DNA of 64,000 bases from Phoebastria nigripes (taxonomy: Eukaryota > Chordata > Aves > Procellariiformes > Diomedeidae). The stretch lies in NCBI GenBank assembly GCA_035582835.1, contig JAYKAV010003094.1:441616-505615 (forward strand). The letters are read 5' to 3'. Numbering within the stretch: position 1 is the stretch's first letter; every line of letters starts with the position of its first letter. Below, in pieces: positions 23,792-38,480 of this stretch. The notes below the pieces were generated by a model that was given only the letters and a program-made list of their open reading frames with translations, was not told the DNA's origin and made no database searches. The position numbers and the translations under genes are program-made.

Positions 23792-26700
23792 CCCAACACT
23801 TCTGTACACATGTGATAGAATGTGATAGATTCTTCAAAATAATTTTCAGGTTTACCTGTGCTATTTCTTTTTACAGGTGTTTTGTACATACAAAAAAGCC
23901 TGCATGTACCAAGGAACAGCTGTATGAAAATTGTGTCTGCATGAAGGGAGATTCTATTTACTAAAGCTGTACTTAGGTGGCTGTGTGCTTGCTAGATTTG
24001 TAGGAGATTGTAGGTGCTGAGCAGCTAAGGGTTATTATCTAGCCTTTATGCAGGCTGTTCAAGACCACTTCTGAAAGAAAAAAAAAATTCTTAAGAAAAG
24101 TGCGGTCTGGTGAAGTGACATAAAAGTTACAGCCTTGCTCCTCTCTGTCTCTGAAAATATGATTCTGCTGGGGCAAAATAAGATCTTCTTGAACAGAAGA
24201 TAGAATCAGTTTGACTGTGACTTTCCTTGGTATGTGGAAAGAAATACCGCCATTAAATTGGTATGATTTTCAAATAAACGCTAAATGCTTTGAGTTTTAA
24301 AGATTTTTTTTTTTGATTTTTTTTTTTTTTTAATTTAGAATGCTCATGCTCAAATTCTTGTGGTTTAGATTAGAATTATCATCAACAACAGCAGTGGAAA
24401 GCAAACTCTGAGCTGTAATGCTGGAATAATTTAGGAAACACTGCTTGTATTTCAAGTTATATAAAAATGGTTACTAAAAACATATCAAAACTCTTATGAA
24501 GACTTCCTGACTATCTATAGTTATCTATATTTCTTTTCTAGGAGGCATTTTTGGGGCTTGTAGACATGTTTATATTTCTGGAAAAGAGGTAACATACTGT
24601 TTATTATAATTAAAGTAATTTCTTCTGTTGCAGAATACCTGCTGTCTTACTTTCAGTGAAGTAAAAGGTATTTTTTAAAATTTATGAGACTTTGTAGTGC
24701 ATTATAAGGAGGTTTGTGTTTCCGCAGGATGTAGGTCACTTCAGTGGTAGGACATGCTAGACTAGTTATATGCATAGAGATTGCAGTCACTGTTGAAAAT
24801 ATATAAACGTAGATTTGATTTAGAAATACACTTTATCTGAAAATGGCTGTACAAGTAGCATAGTTTCCATCTATGCTATGAGCTGTATTGTAATAACACT
24901 TTACTCTTCTCTCTTTGGTAAAATAAGGCCATTTGGTTCATCTAACCTAGCCAACTATTCATATTGTTTTGTCTAAAATGGTGTGCGTGGGCTTGTTATT
25001 GTTGCTAGTTGGAGGAAATAGGCATTCACCTCAACAATGGAAACAGATTTTGATAGCAACAGGATTATTCATAATATTTTAGTTCATGTCGTATCAGAGC
25101 TTTAATGTGAAACATTGGTTAAAAAATTTACTTCATTCTAAAAGGCTTAAAAATATTCTGTGTGACTCATTTAGGGTTTGTGGTTTTGTTCTCAATGTAA
25201 ACTACACTAGTGTGATTTTTGTAATATCTATTGGCTTTGAAATACAGTGTATCCTTTATAAGCAAAGAAATTTGTACTGTTTAAAAAGCATGAAATGCAG
25301 ATGTTTAGCATTATGTGAAGTGCTTATTTTGACTAGATGAATGTTTTGATGGGCGATGATGCAGACATTTAGATTTCATAAATTCTTTTCAAAGTCACCA
25401 GTAATGGAACTGAAAGAATAGCAGTATCTCTTGATTTTAGCCTTGAGCAGTACACAAGACCTAGTTTGAGACGCAGTTATGAAAAGAGTAGTCCTACAAG
25501 GAGTTTTATATATATGGTAACAGTAATACAGTTAAATTCAAAATCTTTGTAGGAATAATCCACCCATTCAGTTTAGTAGTGGCTATGTACAGATTAAAAA
25601 TTTTTAAGTGGGAATCAGAAGGAGCAAATAAATAGTTAAAATGCTCACAGATAGTGGGGAATTTTTTAGAGCATGAGGGAGAAAAATAAAGTCCAGCATT
25701 CCTAAGCAGGTTCCTGTTGGAAGTAAAAAGATAGTATTTTTGAAAGTGAAAATTGTATCTAAACACAGAAAAGAGCAAAAGCTCAGGCATAATATTGTGG
25801 TACTGTGCTTAAGTCAAATGAAAAGAGGTTTGAGCAGTAACTTACTATGGGCACAATCCCCCCACCACCCAAAACTTGTTTAAGTCATAGAGATGCCACC
25901 AGAGGGGAACCGATAGACCACTGAGGTGTAAAATTTGAACTCAAGAAAGATACAGTCATAACACACAAAGCTAAACCATTGTGATCGTTACTCACTGCAT
26001 TGTTACTTAATACACAGGAGCAAGATTCCACCTAATGAGGAGCAAACCTAAAGCATAGCCTCAAATGATGTGCAGTAGAAGAGGTATTTANTCAGGAAGA
26101 TAGTAATCAATTGCCAGAATCAAACAGAACTCATCTGAGACTACTGAAAGAAACCTGAAATTGCTTAATTGGTAACTGTGNTGTTTAATCTACAACTTAA
26201 ACCAGCTTTGGTGCTAGGCAAGTGGCAGATGGTAAAGGAATGTACTTTTTTTTTTTTCTTCCCCCCTTTAAAAGGAGGCAAGAGGGCTCCCAGGAATTTC
26301 TTAGGGTGCTACAGACTAAATTTGTTTGAATAATGAGGCTGTATTGTATAAAAGGTATATTCCTCATTTTACTTCTAAAAGTGTCTATTAATGAACCTTT
26401 TTTTGAAAGCTGAGTATTGGGCTAGTGAAATGTTTTGGTCTGATCCACTAGGGCTATTTCAAGTGGTTTTGTGTTTTATTATGCTGGTGGAATTTTGACT
26501 AAGCTTTTCTGTTCATGGGTGGAAAGGTATTTTAAAGGTTGAAAGAGCCTATCAAAAGGCTAGCAAGGGATATGTCTAATTTTCCATAAAACATGCCCAC
26601 TAACTGCTGGTGAATTCATATTGTATCATTGTTCCCAGCATGTGTATCTTTATAGTACTTCAGGAGGTCCCTTATGGTCTGTATAATGAGCTTAGTAGCA

Positions 26701-29700
26701 GTTATAAAAGAATATTAAAACCTGTGAGGAAGAAAACTAATTGCTAGTTTTTGTTCTTAAGTATTTGAAGTAGCAAAAAGAGATTGATGTTCAAAACTGT
26801 AATTTTACAATCCATTGGATGGATGTAAGAGAAAAGGAACAGAAAATAACTCTGAATTGACTTGGCCAAGAAGAGCACGAGAGGGGATCATTGAGTACAG
26901 GGAGTCAGAAGCATAGCAATTGAGTCATTGATCTGCTTGGGGAAAAGTCAGAGGGCAGAGACCAGAATTAGCTTTGAGTATTTGGTAGGTTTTGGAGTGT
27001 CGGTGGGGTAGGGTGTTTTGTTATTTTCTTAATATTAGGTGGGAGGAATGAGGAATGTCCTATCTAGAGAATGCTACAATTTGATGGTGAGGATGCATCA
27101 TTAAAGCTGTATTTGAATCGCCTCGGGCAGAAAAGGCGAGTGAATTTGCATCTTCCATTTCACATGTGAGTGTTCTTGGATTGTACTTTAGTGTAAAATA
27201 TGTTTTCTTTCTTCTCCATCTGTATTTTGCAATAGAATCATTATCTCCTAATTATTGAAAGAAAAGCAGTTGGCACTTACCTTCATTCTGACACCTACTT
27301 TACTGAAGGTATGCCAGGAAAGGGATGGATTTTTATATATTTTGCTTTTCTTAGTCTTCCTGTTGCTTATGCCTAGGCAACTTCCTGATTGGTGTGCAAG
27401 ATGTTTTTTATATCCTTTAAAATGTCTAGCTTTGTCCCTGGAGTCCTGTCATAGGATCCTAACTTTGAGACTTGGGACTAAGCACTTAAAATTAAAATGA
27501 AAGGCAACTTTTAGATGCCCAAGTCTTTTACTACATCTAATTCTTATCAAAGTATTGAAAAGATCTGAAAACATATATGAAAATTTAACGGCACACTGAT
27601 CTCAAATCAGCGAGAAGTAGGAGACATGGGATTTACTTGTGTAAATAGTAAATAGTTTTTTCTTATTCTAGCACTGTTCTCTGGGAATCTAGTCAAGCCT
27701 CAAAGAAAGAACTATTTAATAAGAATCCTTTGGTTGCAAGTGCCAGTGAGCACTCTCACTTCCATGAATTAACTTGCTAACTAGGCCAATTTTTTCCTTT
27801 CCTTTTTTTTTTTAACATTAATGTTTCCATCAGATATATTTAGATATTATGATATGATGTTGAATAAGCCCTAGAAAATCAATCCTCATCTATTACATCT
27901 ATTAGGTCTAGATGCATGAGATCTATTTGATCCTCAACCAATTGTTAGAGATTTTAATTGCTGTTATATCCCTTGCTTGGACTGACATATGTGGAACTTG
28001 CTTCTGAGTCATTTCTGCACAGAGCATAGAGAGACTATCATGCTAAACACACACCAGCCATCTGACTAAGAAGTCTGATATATGATTTATCCTGAATCAT
28101 ACCTTGCTTTTTTTTCTGGAACAAACAAGATATATTTGCAACAGCTAGGAGCATAGCAAACCTCATTGGTTTTCTAAATATTTTTGAGACAGACACTGCA
28201 GTAAGCTCTTTAAAAGAGTAGAAAAGTTAAAGCTTATCCTAGCTTGTGCCAGGAGATTTAGACTGTATTCCCAGTCCTATTTTCTGTCTTTTTACTTTAT
28301 ATGCAGGGACAACTTAGCCTCCTTGCTTGTTTCACCCACATTTTCTTTGCTGGATATATCTGTGCTTTTGACTGCATAATCCAGATATTGCTTATGTATT
28401 AGGTGATCTGTGAGTCTGAGCCACAAAAGATGCAAAATCATTACAGTCTTATGGTACAAAGCCTGCCTTGAGTTAGAGAGGCAGACTTTTTTTTCCTAAC
28501 CTCTGGGAAAGAGTAGATCCTGATCTTCACTGTCTTTGTAGGCAAGTTCTGGGGTGTTCCCTGGGTTAACAAGGATACTGTCCAGTGTCTAGTTCTGCCA
28601 TGCCTTAGGAAAGAAGCTTAGGTACTTTAAAGGGGAGAATAGTCTGTAGCTATTACTATAAATATATAACAGTTAAAACAAAGTGTGTAACAACAGCTTT
28701 CAGGTGACTTTAAAAAATCTCTTTGTAGAGATGCTTTCTGTTTTTTCTTTTTATTTAAAGACTAACATTTTTTTTAGAATGCTAAGTGCTTCATTCTTTA
28801 AATAGAGGTTTTTGAAAATTAATATTCCTCTCACTAGAACAGTACTGTGAACAGAAAGTAGTCATACTGCCAAGTGACAGTGAATGCAAGAGTTGCTTTT
28901 GGAACTGAATGGAGTTCTTTTGGTGTAGTTTATACCATGAAATGTTTTTAAATGTTATGTGCTTTACTTTTCCATACTATATAAATGGAAATAAGAGTAT
29001 GTCAAAATATACAGCTTTAAAGGAAGTAGTATGTTTACTTGCAGATTTTACTTTGTATGCCCCAGAGTGCAAAGATTTTTTTTTTTTTTTTTCCCCCAGT
29101 GAAATCCTGTAAGTGTTGAATTGGAATTGTATTTATAGTAGAAAATCTATTTCAGAAACTACATGCCTCGAAAGAATAAGCATGTTAATTTTAACCAGTC
29201 ACAGTCAGCTAAGTTTATTCCAAAAGTAAAATAGAAATTTTTGTTTATTAATGTACTATCTGCTGCTTTCCAGGCAAACTAAAATAATTTTGTTCCTTCC
29301 TAGTACATCTATTTTGGAATTGCCACCGCCATTGCATTCTGAATCCTAAGAAAGTCTACAAAGAGATTTACTCTGAGACCAATTAATCCACTATTTGAAA
29401 ATACTGATATATATTTATGCTATTTTAAGGAAGGAAGATGAAATGGTTTTAGCATGCAGTGGTTCATACTATGGTATCTGTATGTATATTATAGCTTCGT
29501 CTTTATTGAATTAAAAGATTAATATATGTATTTGATTGGAAATATGCAACAGTTATGATTTACTTTTTAAATATATAGCTGGACAAATTCTTTGGAGCAG
29601 GTAGGCTGACGTGGATACTAGCAAATGTTTATTCTCCTTTTTTTTTGTGTGTGTGAATAGCAAGATCGTTATGTTTGGTATTTGTATCTGATCCACACTG

Positions 29701-32100
29701 GCAAAGCTGTTTTGTTTAAATGTTAAATTTGTTAGAGTATTTCTTTCCATCTCTGAATTGCCTATAGAACTGTTATCAGAATATACTGCATTCTGCTGCT
29801 GTTTTTAATTCACTCTCCAATGGATATCTGAAAGAAAAAGGTATTCCAACAGCAGTCATATCACAGATGCTGATGTGGTGACTCTAATTAACATAAAAAT
29901 ATGATTACTCTTAAGGTTTTACTACTCTGAAGTTTAACAAAAGCATGTTTCTTCATTCTCCCTTGAATAGCACATATCTTTCTTAGAAACATCTTAAATT
30001 GCACGTTGCAGTGCTTCTCCCAGTTATTTTTTTCTTTTAAACATTAAAAACTAGACACGCTGTTTCCATTTAAGTTGTAATTTCTTATATACCTAAATGA
30101 GAGCAGAATTAGTTTGTCAGGTATGTGGACATCTGGAATTTTCTGTGGCCTTCCTATTGAGTGATAGCACATGAAGGTTGGTTCTATATCTTTATAAAGC
30201 TGTAGTCTGAGTTATTTGTGTGTTCTGGTAAGTTGTTTTTGCCCTTGATGGAGATCTCTTTCAGGTATAGCACCTATTTAGAACTATAAATTCAGTTCTT
30301 ATTTATTTAATCTTACTACTATATCTATGCTTTGAATATTCACATGGGTGGTCTGAGAACTGGAAATCTTTGTCAGGAGTCCAACTGGACACATGGCGTG
30401 AGTGTCAAATGGCCAGATTTCAGAATTTGATGGAATATACAGGCCTGACAGTCTGTTGTTGGAAGGTGCAACTTTCAGGCTATGCTCTGTTCACTGTCAT
30501 TACTGGCTGTACATGATAAGGACAGCTTATAATAGGCACTAGATTAATTGAATCATATAAAACTTTGTTGCAAGAGTGGTATGGAGAAGGTACTGGGTGC
30601 TGATGGGCATTCAGTAGTGGTTGTGGTGATAAACAAAGGGGAGCAGGTAAAGCACCACGATCTGCTGGGGCTTCTCAATACAGACGTTCTCATGAGTTTT
30701 GACAATACTGTTAAACAAAACCTGTCCTTCCTTCAAGCTAGGTCTCTAATGATGATTTTGGCAAAGGGTGGCAGCCATGTCACTGAGTTTGATTTCTTTG
30801 TCCTGATTATTTTTTTTTTTCCGCCCTTGCATTAATAGTTTTGGGTTTTGTTTGTTTGTTGTTTTTTTTTTTTTAATCTTCTCTCCCCTGAGGCAGGGTA
30901 CCACACTCTCTTCTATGACATCTCTTAATTCCTAGCTGTATGCTATAGTATCATAACATCCCTAAGGCTATTGCATATTGATCTCATTAACTTTCTTATA
31001 AATCTGAGATACAAATAGCTACCAGAACAAGAGAACAAAATTATTTAGCTACCAGAACAAGAGAGCAAAAAACTTTAGATATCTTTTACATATAAATATT
31101 GATTAAAAATCATAAGCAAAACCCTGACCATCTCCAAACCCCTTCTGCTAAGAAAAGCTCCTTTTTAACATATGGCGGGCTAACTTTTTGTCTTCATTGC
31201 TTGACTAGAGTTCTAGCATCTGTATCATTGGCCTGAAGGCCTTATCCTTTCCAGGAACAGTCTTCAGACTATAGCTGCTTTATGTAGCTGGATTAGGATT
31301 AAACAGATGGCTGGTTGCAAAAGAGAATATAAAAATGCATAGAAATATTCTAAATGCTCTACTGCTGCTCATCTTGTTTAACAAAGGTCATTTTGTGATT
31401 TTCTTATCCAAATCCTTGCTGAAGATGAAAATGTGCTGTGGGTTGTAAAACTCTTAATTCCCCACCCTTAATGGCCTGATGAAAGATTGAATAATCCTCG
31501 TGCAAATTAGAACGTTATCATGAAGTCCACAAAGGCGGAAGGAAACCAGGAAAGCCAAAAAAAGAAAGATCAACAACTTCTGATTAAATGACATTTTAAT
31601 TCTGTCTTGACTTAGTGGATGAGTTCAAATTGGTGGATCTCAAATAAAATCTCTGCTACAGTTTTCATGTAGCATGTGTCTGATGCAAGTTGATACTCAG
31701 CATAGAGGTTTATTGTCCCAGGAAGCTGTTTGCTAGTTTGGGGTGACCCAGCTTTGTTGATCCTTAAGGGATAGAGTTCTTACTTTTAATGAGCTTGAAG
31801 ATCTTTATGCTTAATTGATTAGGTAGATTTTTAAAGTAGTAGCGCATGAACTGCTTAGCTTGAAAAGTTATTTCTGCCTGTGGTCCAGGGTGTTTTCTGG
31901 TATGACCATGAAGGAGGCAGAACTTCGTAGTCTGATAGTGTTTTCTTTTTTCACTTTTCCTCTGATTGTCGTCTCCTGGTTTATCCCTGGGCCTTCTGAT
32001 CTGTTTTTATTTTAAAATATTAATCTGATGGATTATTTGCATGCTAGATTATCAATTCAAAAGGTGAGTCAGTGGGAGATGGATGAACCCAGTGCTCCAC
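23792..32100. other. No gene seen
   Basis: Long AT-rich, intron-like or intergenic stretch. Short open frames (60-95 codons) show no recognisable domains. Contains homopolymer tracts (24306-24334, 29074-29092) and a 30-bp tandem duplication at 31016-31070, listed separately. Confidence 0.5.
31016..31070. repeat. 30-bp tandem duplication
   Basis: TAGCTACCAGAACAAGAGA is repeated with a 30-bp period (copies at 31016 and 31046). The copies share 24 of 25 bases, so the duplication is recent. Confidence 0.8.
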
Positions 32101-32108
32101 TGAATACA

Positions 32109-32629
32109 TGTCCTGGTTTCGGCTGGGATAGAGTTATTTTTCTTTCTAGTAGCTGGTATAGTGCTGTGTTTTGGATTTAGTATGAGAATAATGTTGATAA
32201 CACACTGATGTTTTCAGTTGTTGCTAAGTAGCCTACTAGTCAAGGACTTTTCAGCTTCCCATGCTCTGCCAGGTGCACAAGAACCTGGGAGGGAGCATAG
32301 CCAGGACAGCTGACCCAAACTGGCCAAAGGGATATTCCATACCATATGATGTCATGCTCAGTATATAAACTGGGGAAGTTGGCCAGGGGGTAGTGACCGC
32401 TGCTCGGGAACTGGCTGGGCATCAGTCAGCAGGTGAGCAATTGCATTGTGCATCACTTATTTTGTATATTCTTTTATCATTATTATTATTTTCCCTTCTT
32501 TTTCTGTTCTATTAAACTGTCTTTATCTCAATCCATGAATTTTACTTCTTTTTTCCAATTCTCTCCCCCAGCAGGGAGGGAACGAGCGGCTGTGTGATGT
32601 TTGGCTGCCTGCCGAGTTAAACCACAACA
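32109..32629 (+). repeat. Solo LTR, main family, copy D
   Basis: A 521-bp LTR from TGTCCTGGTTTCGG to ACCACAACA with the 5-bp duplication ATACA (32104-32108 and 32630-32634). It has TATATAAA near 32375 but its CRE is decayed to TGATGTCA (32347-32354), a CpG-to-TpG change. Its 3' half, with GCAATTGCATTGTGCATCACT, matches copies C and F. Confidence 0.93.
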
Positions 32630-32634
32630 ATACA

Positions 32635-35600
32635 GTAAAAGACATTTTATACATATTAATACTTATTCCTGATTATCAGGTAGTGTGCTTAGCATCTCAT
32701 CTTCTAAGATCTGTGCATCTCCTGATATATTCAGCTGAGAATACTTTGTTCCACAATACTGGTATTTTGTTTTGAAGACTGTGGTACTTGCATCAGCAGT
32801 TTGTTAGACAGACTTCTACTATTCCATGGGAAATGGAAAATGAGGCAAAATGAGGAACTTTCATTGTGGCTGATTTCACTTGGTTTTGAGGGTCAGCTGG
32901 CTCTCAAATTTGAATTCTATATTTGAATTGAAGGTAGTAAATATTGATATTTTGCTCTGTGGTCCAGGGAATAAAGTGAAATGGTTGGGTCTTATCTGAC
33001 TTGCTCCGGGTCAATCATGACTAGCCCTACTGAAATCAATGAGGTTAGAGTAGTATAAAATCAGTGCTGAGTGTGTGTCAGAGTAAAGTTCAACACTATT
33101 TAGAACTGAACATTATCAGTGTTATTTTTATAGCCTAGTATTTTATCTTTTACTGTCACCTGGAGCATCACTGCAGTTTCTGCGAAGCCCTCTGTAGGAG
33201 CTCTATGCCTGGCTAAATACTGACTAAATCATTTTGAGAAATAGTTGACAGAAGGCCTTGTTCATAACCCCTATCCCAGTGTGCTATAACCAAAGCTATA
33301 AATAACCCGCCTCCTCTCTGTCTGCCTGCTGGAATGTTTGCAGAAGCAGACTTTCCCTTTCTTTTTCTTAACTAGAATAATTTATTGTATGTAGTGTGGA
33401 TAATGAAGGCAAGGCTGTTAAGTTTTATTTGAAATAATTGTTGTTAGTTAACATTTTAACTGTTTCAGATTTCCATAATGGTGTAAATTTGATAAAATTT
33501 CTCTTAAACAGCAGACAAGTGATGATGATGCTTCAAAATCTTTTGTTTTGCTTAGAAATAAATATTTCTAAGACAAGAACTGTCATCTAACAGCTATGTT
33601 GCCAGCAAGATCACCTCAAAAGGCACTAAAACGTTCTTGAGACTTGTTCAAGATCATGTTTTAGTACTTTATTTATTTATTTTCTTGTGATCCTAGAAAT
33701 TACAAAGCAGAGTTTACAGAGAGCTCTTTGAGGACCTGGTAGATTAAATGCCAACCTAGGCAATGCTTTCCAAGGAGTCTCAAGGAATGGATCAAAGAAT
33801 GTCTTTTGTACTTGTGAGACTGCTGTTTGAGTTTATAGCTTCATTGATCTAATACTGCTCTAGAATATAACTATCCTATTTAGCAAAGAAAAAGAGGTCA
33901 CTTTCTCAGAGCCTGTGGCCAATTTCCCGGTTGCAAAATATACTTGCACTTCTGCACATCTGCTAGATGCTCTGGAAAAGGTAGTTTGAAGATTTTGAAT
34001 GTTAAAAGAACTGATTCTTTCTTGGCATTTAATTTTTGAAAATCTGTCAAGATATCTGTGGCCTTTAGAGAAAACTCTAAAGGTCAACCCGTCCTGACTC
34101 AATTTATGTATAATAGCTGATATTGTGGGTTAGCATGTGTACCTATTCTGAAAGAACTCAAGATTAACTCAAGCAACACGTGATAGCTCCAGAGTCTCTT
34201 GTAACCTCTAGCCTTGGTATGTGTACCATTGCTTTTCACTTCCATAAATCCTTAGTTTACATATTATATCTACAATCCTTCCTAATACCAATGTCCTAAT
34301 GCTTTGAGGAAGTATAATGAAGGAGGGGAGACTAGTTACTTCAGTTTGTTGAGGAGGTTATTCTTAAAGACAAGAAAAACATTAAATTTCTGGCTTGTCA
34401 AACATCACATTTTCCATCACAATGTTTTCATGATGAAAATATCTTTTAGATGTTCCATGAAAAGAAAATGGTTCTAAGGACCTTGGGAAATGTAATCCAG
34501 TCTTTTATTTTTAATATTGTGATGAAGTAGCTGCTGTTGTTTCCAACTGAAATTGATGATACTGGGTTTTAAATAACAAAGTTGCCCCTAGTGAGGCAGA
34601 GATAGAGATGCTTGTGCATATCAGTAAAGCTCCTGGGATGTTAGGAGAAGACAGGGACTGTAATTCCCCTGAATGAAAAGACAAGGGGATTTTCTGGCAA
34701 TGCCTAAATGGAAGCTCCTGCTCAAAGTTGTGTTAAATTGCAATATATGCTTTGGAGACGAGAATCCTTACTGGTATATAACTCTTTCAGGCATATCTGT
34801 ATATTCACAGAGTTGCTATAGGAACATGATTTTAGGTAGGGTTAAGTAGAGAATAAACTGAGAACTTAATGTACAGTACTTTCTGATGAATGAGGTGTCC
34901 TTTAATGCCTCACATCTTGATGCCATCTGGACTATACTTCATTATTATTCCACTATGCCATATAGGTTTCTTCTAAAATATACTTTTAATTACGCTTCAG
35001 CAATAAATGCTGAGTACAATAAACTTTTGAGTGCTGAAGGAAGTGCTACTCTGCAGGGGATGGGTCATTCACAACAATAAGTAGAAGGCTTAATAACGGA
35101 TCTCTCAATTTCCTTTTACATACATTTAAAAATATGCCTGTAAAAATCCCTAAGCATACATGCAATTTGCATAAAACTTCAAATAACAATTCTGGGGATT
35201 GACTGCACCAAATTCTATTTTAAGCATAATAGTCTTTTTTATTTAGACTTCTGGTGGAAGATGGTGCCTGACCGCAGTGTGTTTTCAAAGTTAATGAACC
35301 TTTCCTTTGGTTATATTGACTGAGAAATAAATGGCAGCACTGACTCTAGTTCCTGGTGTTCAAATGGTGTTCCTGGTGTTCAAATATAAGGGCTGATACT
35401 GAGAAATGCTGAACAGATTAGTCATCAAGAGGATGACTTGGGATGACATATTTAGATGTTTAAAAGAGAGGAAAAAATAGAAGTCTACATCAGTGAAAGA
35501 TGTATGGTGAGGGTAATGATAGATGTAATGAACTGAGAATTTAACAGGCTTTAGAAAAGCACAGTGAAAACTTAGAAGTGAAATGCACCAAAATATTTCT

Positions 35601-36770
35601 TTTTTTACAAAGAAGCATTCTCTAGGTGATACAGACTGCTACCAAAGCTTCATATTACTTTCCTCTGAACCCCATTTTCCTTATTCTCAGTCTTAAGGAT
35701 GTCCAACTGTGACCTGAAACTCAGTAGCTTCAAGAGAGGTTCTGTCCCCCCTGGTGGATCCCCAGTGCCTCATTGCAGTCTCTCTGTTTGTTTTTTTTTT
35801 TTTTTTTTAATCAGAGACAAGCAATGTTACATATCAGACAAACTGTAATCTGTGTCTTATCTTTTGACTGACATCTAGGCCTTTAGATTTTGAGTATGTG
35901 TATGTGTTGCAGATTCATTCTGCATAAAATCTCCAGAGGTCCAATCTTTCCTCTTTTTCCACACAACTCAAACTTCCACCCTGAGTCTCAATATTTTGAA
36001 ATATAATAGAGATATAAGGCTTTTCAGTTAAAGGAAGTTTATTTAAACTGTCTATAATTTCTCATTTTGTGATATTATGTGGTTTTTTTTATTTTAGCTT
36101 TGTTTCTTTGATTTTTAAAAAGTCTTTTGTAGCGTCAGATCCCCTTCTTATTGTAAATAATGACATGACATGATGAAGTGGAACCAAGAAATTAAACTGA
36201 ATTAGTTTTCATTAACTAGGAGCAAGGATTTTTGATGTACATGAGGGTGTCTGTATTACAGACATGACAGAAGGAAAAAATCTTTCTGCATAAATCTGTG
36301 GAAGTTCTGACTGAACAAGGATGTTGATCCTTACTAGATTGTGTTCTTGATTTGCTGAGTGTGTGGACCCACGTAGCCCCACTGAAGGCACGCCAGAGTG
36401 CCAACTTGTGTGAAAGGGATGTATTAGTGGAAAGGGATGTATTAGTGGAAACTGTTTAGTTGCATTAGGGGGAGGTTTGGGTATAAAAGACAAGGAAACA
36501 CAAGTAAGTTGTCATTGGGAGGTTTCTAGACAGTCTGGAAAGACTTTCGTGCTGGAAGGGAAGAAAGGAGAAGTGGTTCACAAGAAGGATGGCTTCTGGC
36601 ACAGCAGAGAGCATGCTACCTCCTTCTCCCAGCCATGTTATATCTGGCAAGCATGGCAAGCATAAGGCATATTACAAAAATCTGTGAGAAGATGGGAGTT
36701 TGGAGAAGAAAGGGACACATATAATAAAAACTGGCAAGCACCTCCACCCACCCCCCTCCACCCCCAATAA
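32635..36770. other. No gene seen; two short tandem duplications
   Basis: AT-rich sequence without supported genes. A 20-bp-period duplication lies at 35351-35385 (TCCTGGTGTTCAAAT twice) and an 18-bp unit repeated at 36412-36447 (GAAAGGGATGTATTAGTG twice). A poly(T) run lies near 35791-35808. Confidence 0.5.
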
Positions 36771-37780
36771 AAAAAATTGATTTTAAGAGTCTTTGACTTG
36801 CAATCCTGGGAGATGGACTGCTTGACTGGAACCAAAATCTCAGACATAATGGCAAAGCGATTCTCAAATGCTATGGAGGTGGTAAGAGACAATAAATACC
36901 TCTTGGTGAAATTTTACTCAAATAATGGGAGGATCCAGAGGATTGACTTGAGGTTTATAGGGGATGTACCTAGCACATCCGTAGGAAATCTGTTGTTCCT
37001 AAGTGAAAAATTAGTAATGGGAATAGCTTAGATTTGACTCTGACTAGTAGAAAGGAGAACTTTCTTGAATTGAAAAAACTGAGTGAGAATTTAGATAAAA
37101 ATGAACACAAGTCAAATTCATGATTCTTAAAAAAAGGGATGAATGCATGTCAAAAAGTAGAGTTAAGCAAACTTGAGGAACTTACAGGAAGGCCATCTGC
37201 AGGAAAACAATAATGCAGAACTTCTTGCTGCTAATAAAAGAAATTGTGAACTGCAACTATCCTGATGTGGAGAAATGACAGGAAAATAATAATGGATCAG
37301 TAAGACTGCACCAGAAACCCCAAAAGATCTTGTGGAACAAAGACAAAAAGTATTCAAAGAGTATGAAGCTACAGGAAAAACAGGAAAAGGATAGGGCTGA
37401 AAAGGTCAAGGTACCAAATGAATTACAACAATTGAGGAACAGAAAAGGTTTATTAAAAAAAAATAAATAATTCTTGTAACAGTAAAGAGAAATATCTGAC
37501 TGATGTGGAGAGGGCATTTAAAGCTTCAGCCTTCTCAAACAAGGTTATTTCTTGGTTGCTTATTTTTAAAAAGCAACTGGCAAAAAAGACTAGTACAGGG
37601 GAGCTAGAGATTGAAGACATTCAAGTCTGCAGGGCAATAGAATAATTACTGTGCAAGCGGATGCACTCTCCGAACAAATGGACAGTTTGAGAAGGATGGT
37701 TGAAGTCCCACAAGAGGAAAAACACAGTATGCATTTTTGAAATGTCAGGTCTGCCAGTCTAATTCTTTCTGTGTGGAACA
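36771..37780. other. Unassigned, purine-rich plus strand
   Basis: The plus strand is rich in GAA, AAG and GGA words and gives Lys/Glu-rich broken frames. It leads directly into CR1-like sequence, so it may be the 5' part of the same decayed element. I could not match it to any CR1 landmark. Confidence 0.3.
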
Positions 37781-37789
37781 GATTTTATT

Positions 37790-38165
37790 TTATTTGTCAA
37801 GGTAACTTGGCTAGTGCACACAGAGGAAGCAGTGCATCTAAAATCTTTATTAACACTTTGATACTGTCTCATATCAGCAAAGTAGAGAAGAAAAAAAAAG
37901 TCGTTTCATCTAGCCATAAGATCAGTGCACAAATATTTGAAAAGTTTTATTCAAAATAGTTAGAATTAGTATACAAAATGATCTGATAAATTGGAGAAGA
38001 TATCTGAAATCAACAAGATGAAATACAGTATCAATATGTACGAGGTATTGCACTTAAGAGGAGAAGTCAAATGCAAGTGAGAATAGCAGAATAGACGGAG
38101 CTATCACAGAAAAGGCAAATCTAACACTGGGAGATACTGAAGAAAGCATTGCGTGAAGATCCTGA
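37790..38165 (+). mobile_element. Ancient CR1 LINE remnant
   Basis: Two CR1 landmarks remain: 'CTTTGATACTGTCTCATATCAGC' (37857-37879), the region around motif A of the reverse transcriptase, and 'GATAAATTGGAGAAG..ATCTGAAATCAACAAGATGAAATACA' with 'GTATTGCACTTAAGAGG' downstream of motif C. The stretch between, with the catalytic motif C, is deleted. No frame is open. Confidence 0.65.
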
Positions 38166-38480
38166 ATGTACTTATTTCTCTTTAATGTTCCAGGTATTGT
38201 ATTAGATGGCATCTGTCAAGTTTGGGCCGTTACTGTGATGGAGTGATTTACACAAAATGTTGAGGCTTAAAAGGAAGGGAAAAGTAATAATAAGAGGTTT
38301 GGATAGAAAGACTTGAAAAACTTGTTCCTGCAGTCCTTTCATAAGAGAGAAAAAGGAGAGTAATGGAGAAATAAAATACAGTTTATTAGAACAACCATCG
38401 TAATAAAGTTTTCTCCAAATGCACCCCCCGCCCCCCAATTTGATAAGACATTAAGTCCCAGGAGGCAAGAACAATATGCA

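Noticed and set aside
30548..30835. 95-codon plus-strand frame as a retrocopy or exon
   Set aside because: It ends in a poly(T)-encoded Phe run; no domain, no splice borders and no poly(A) tail were seen.
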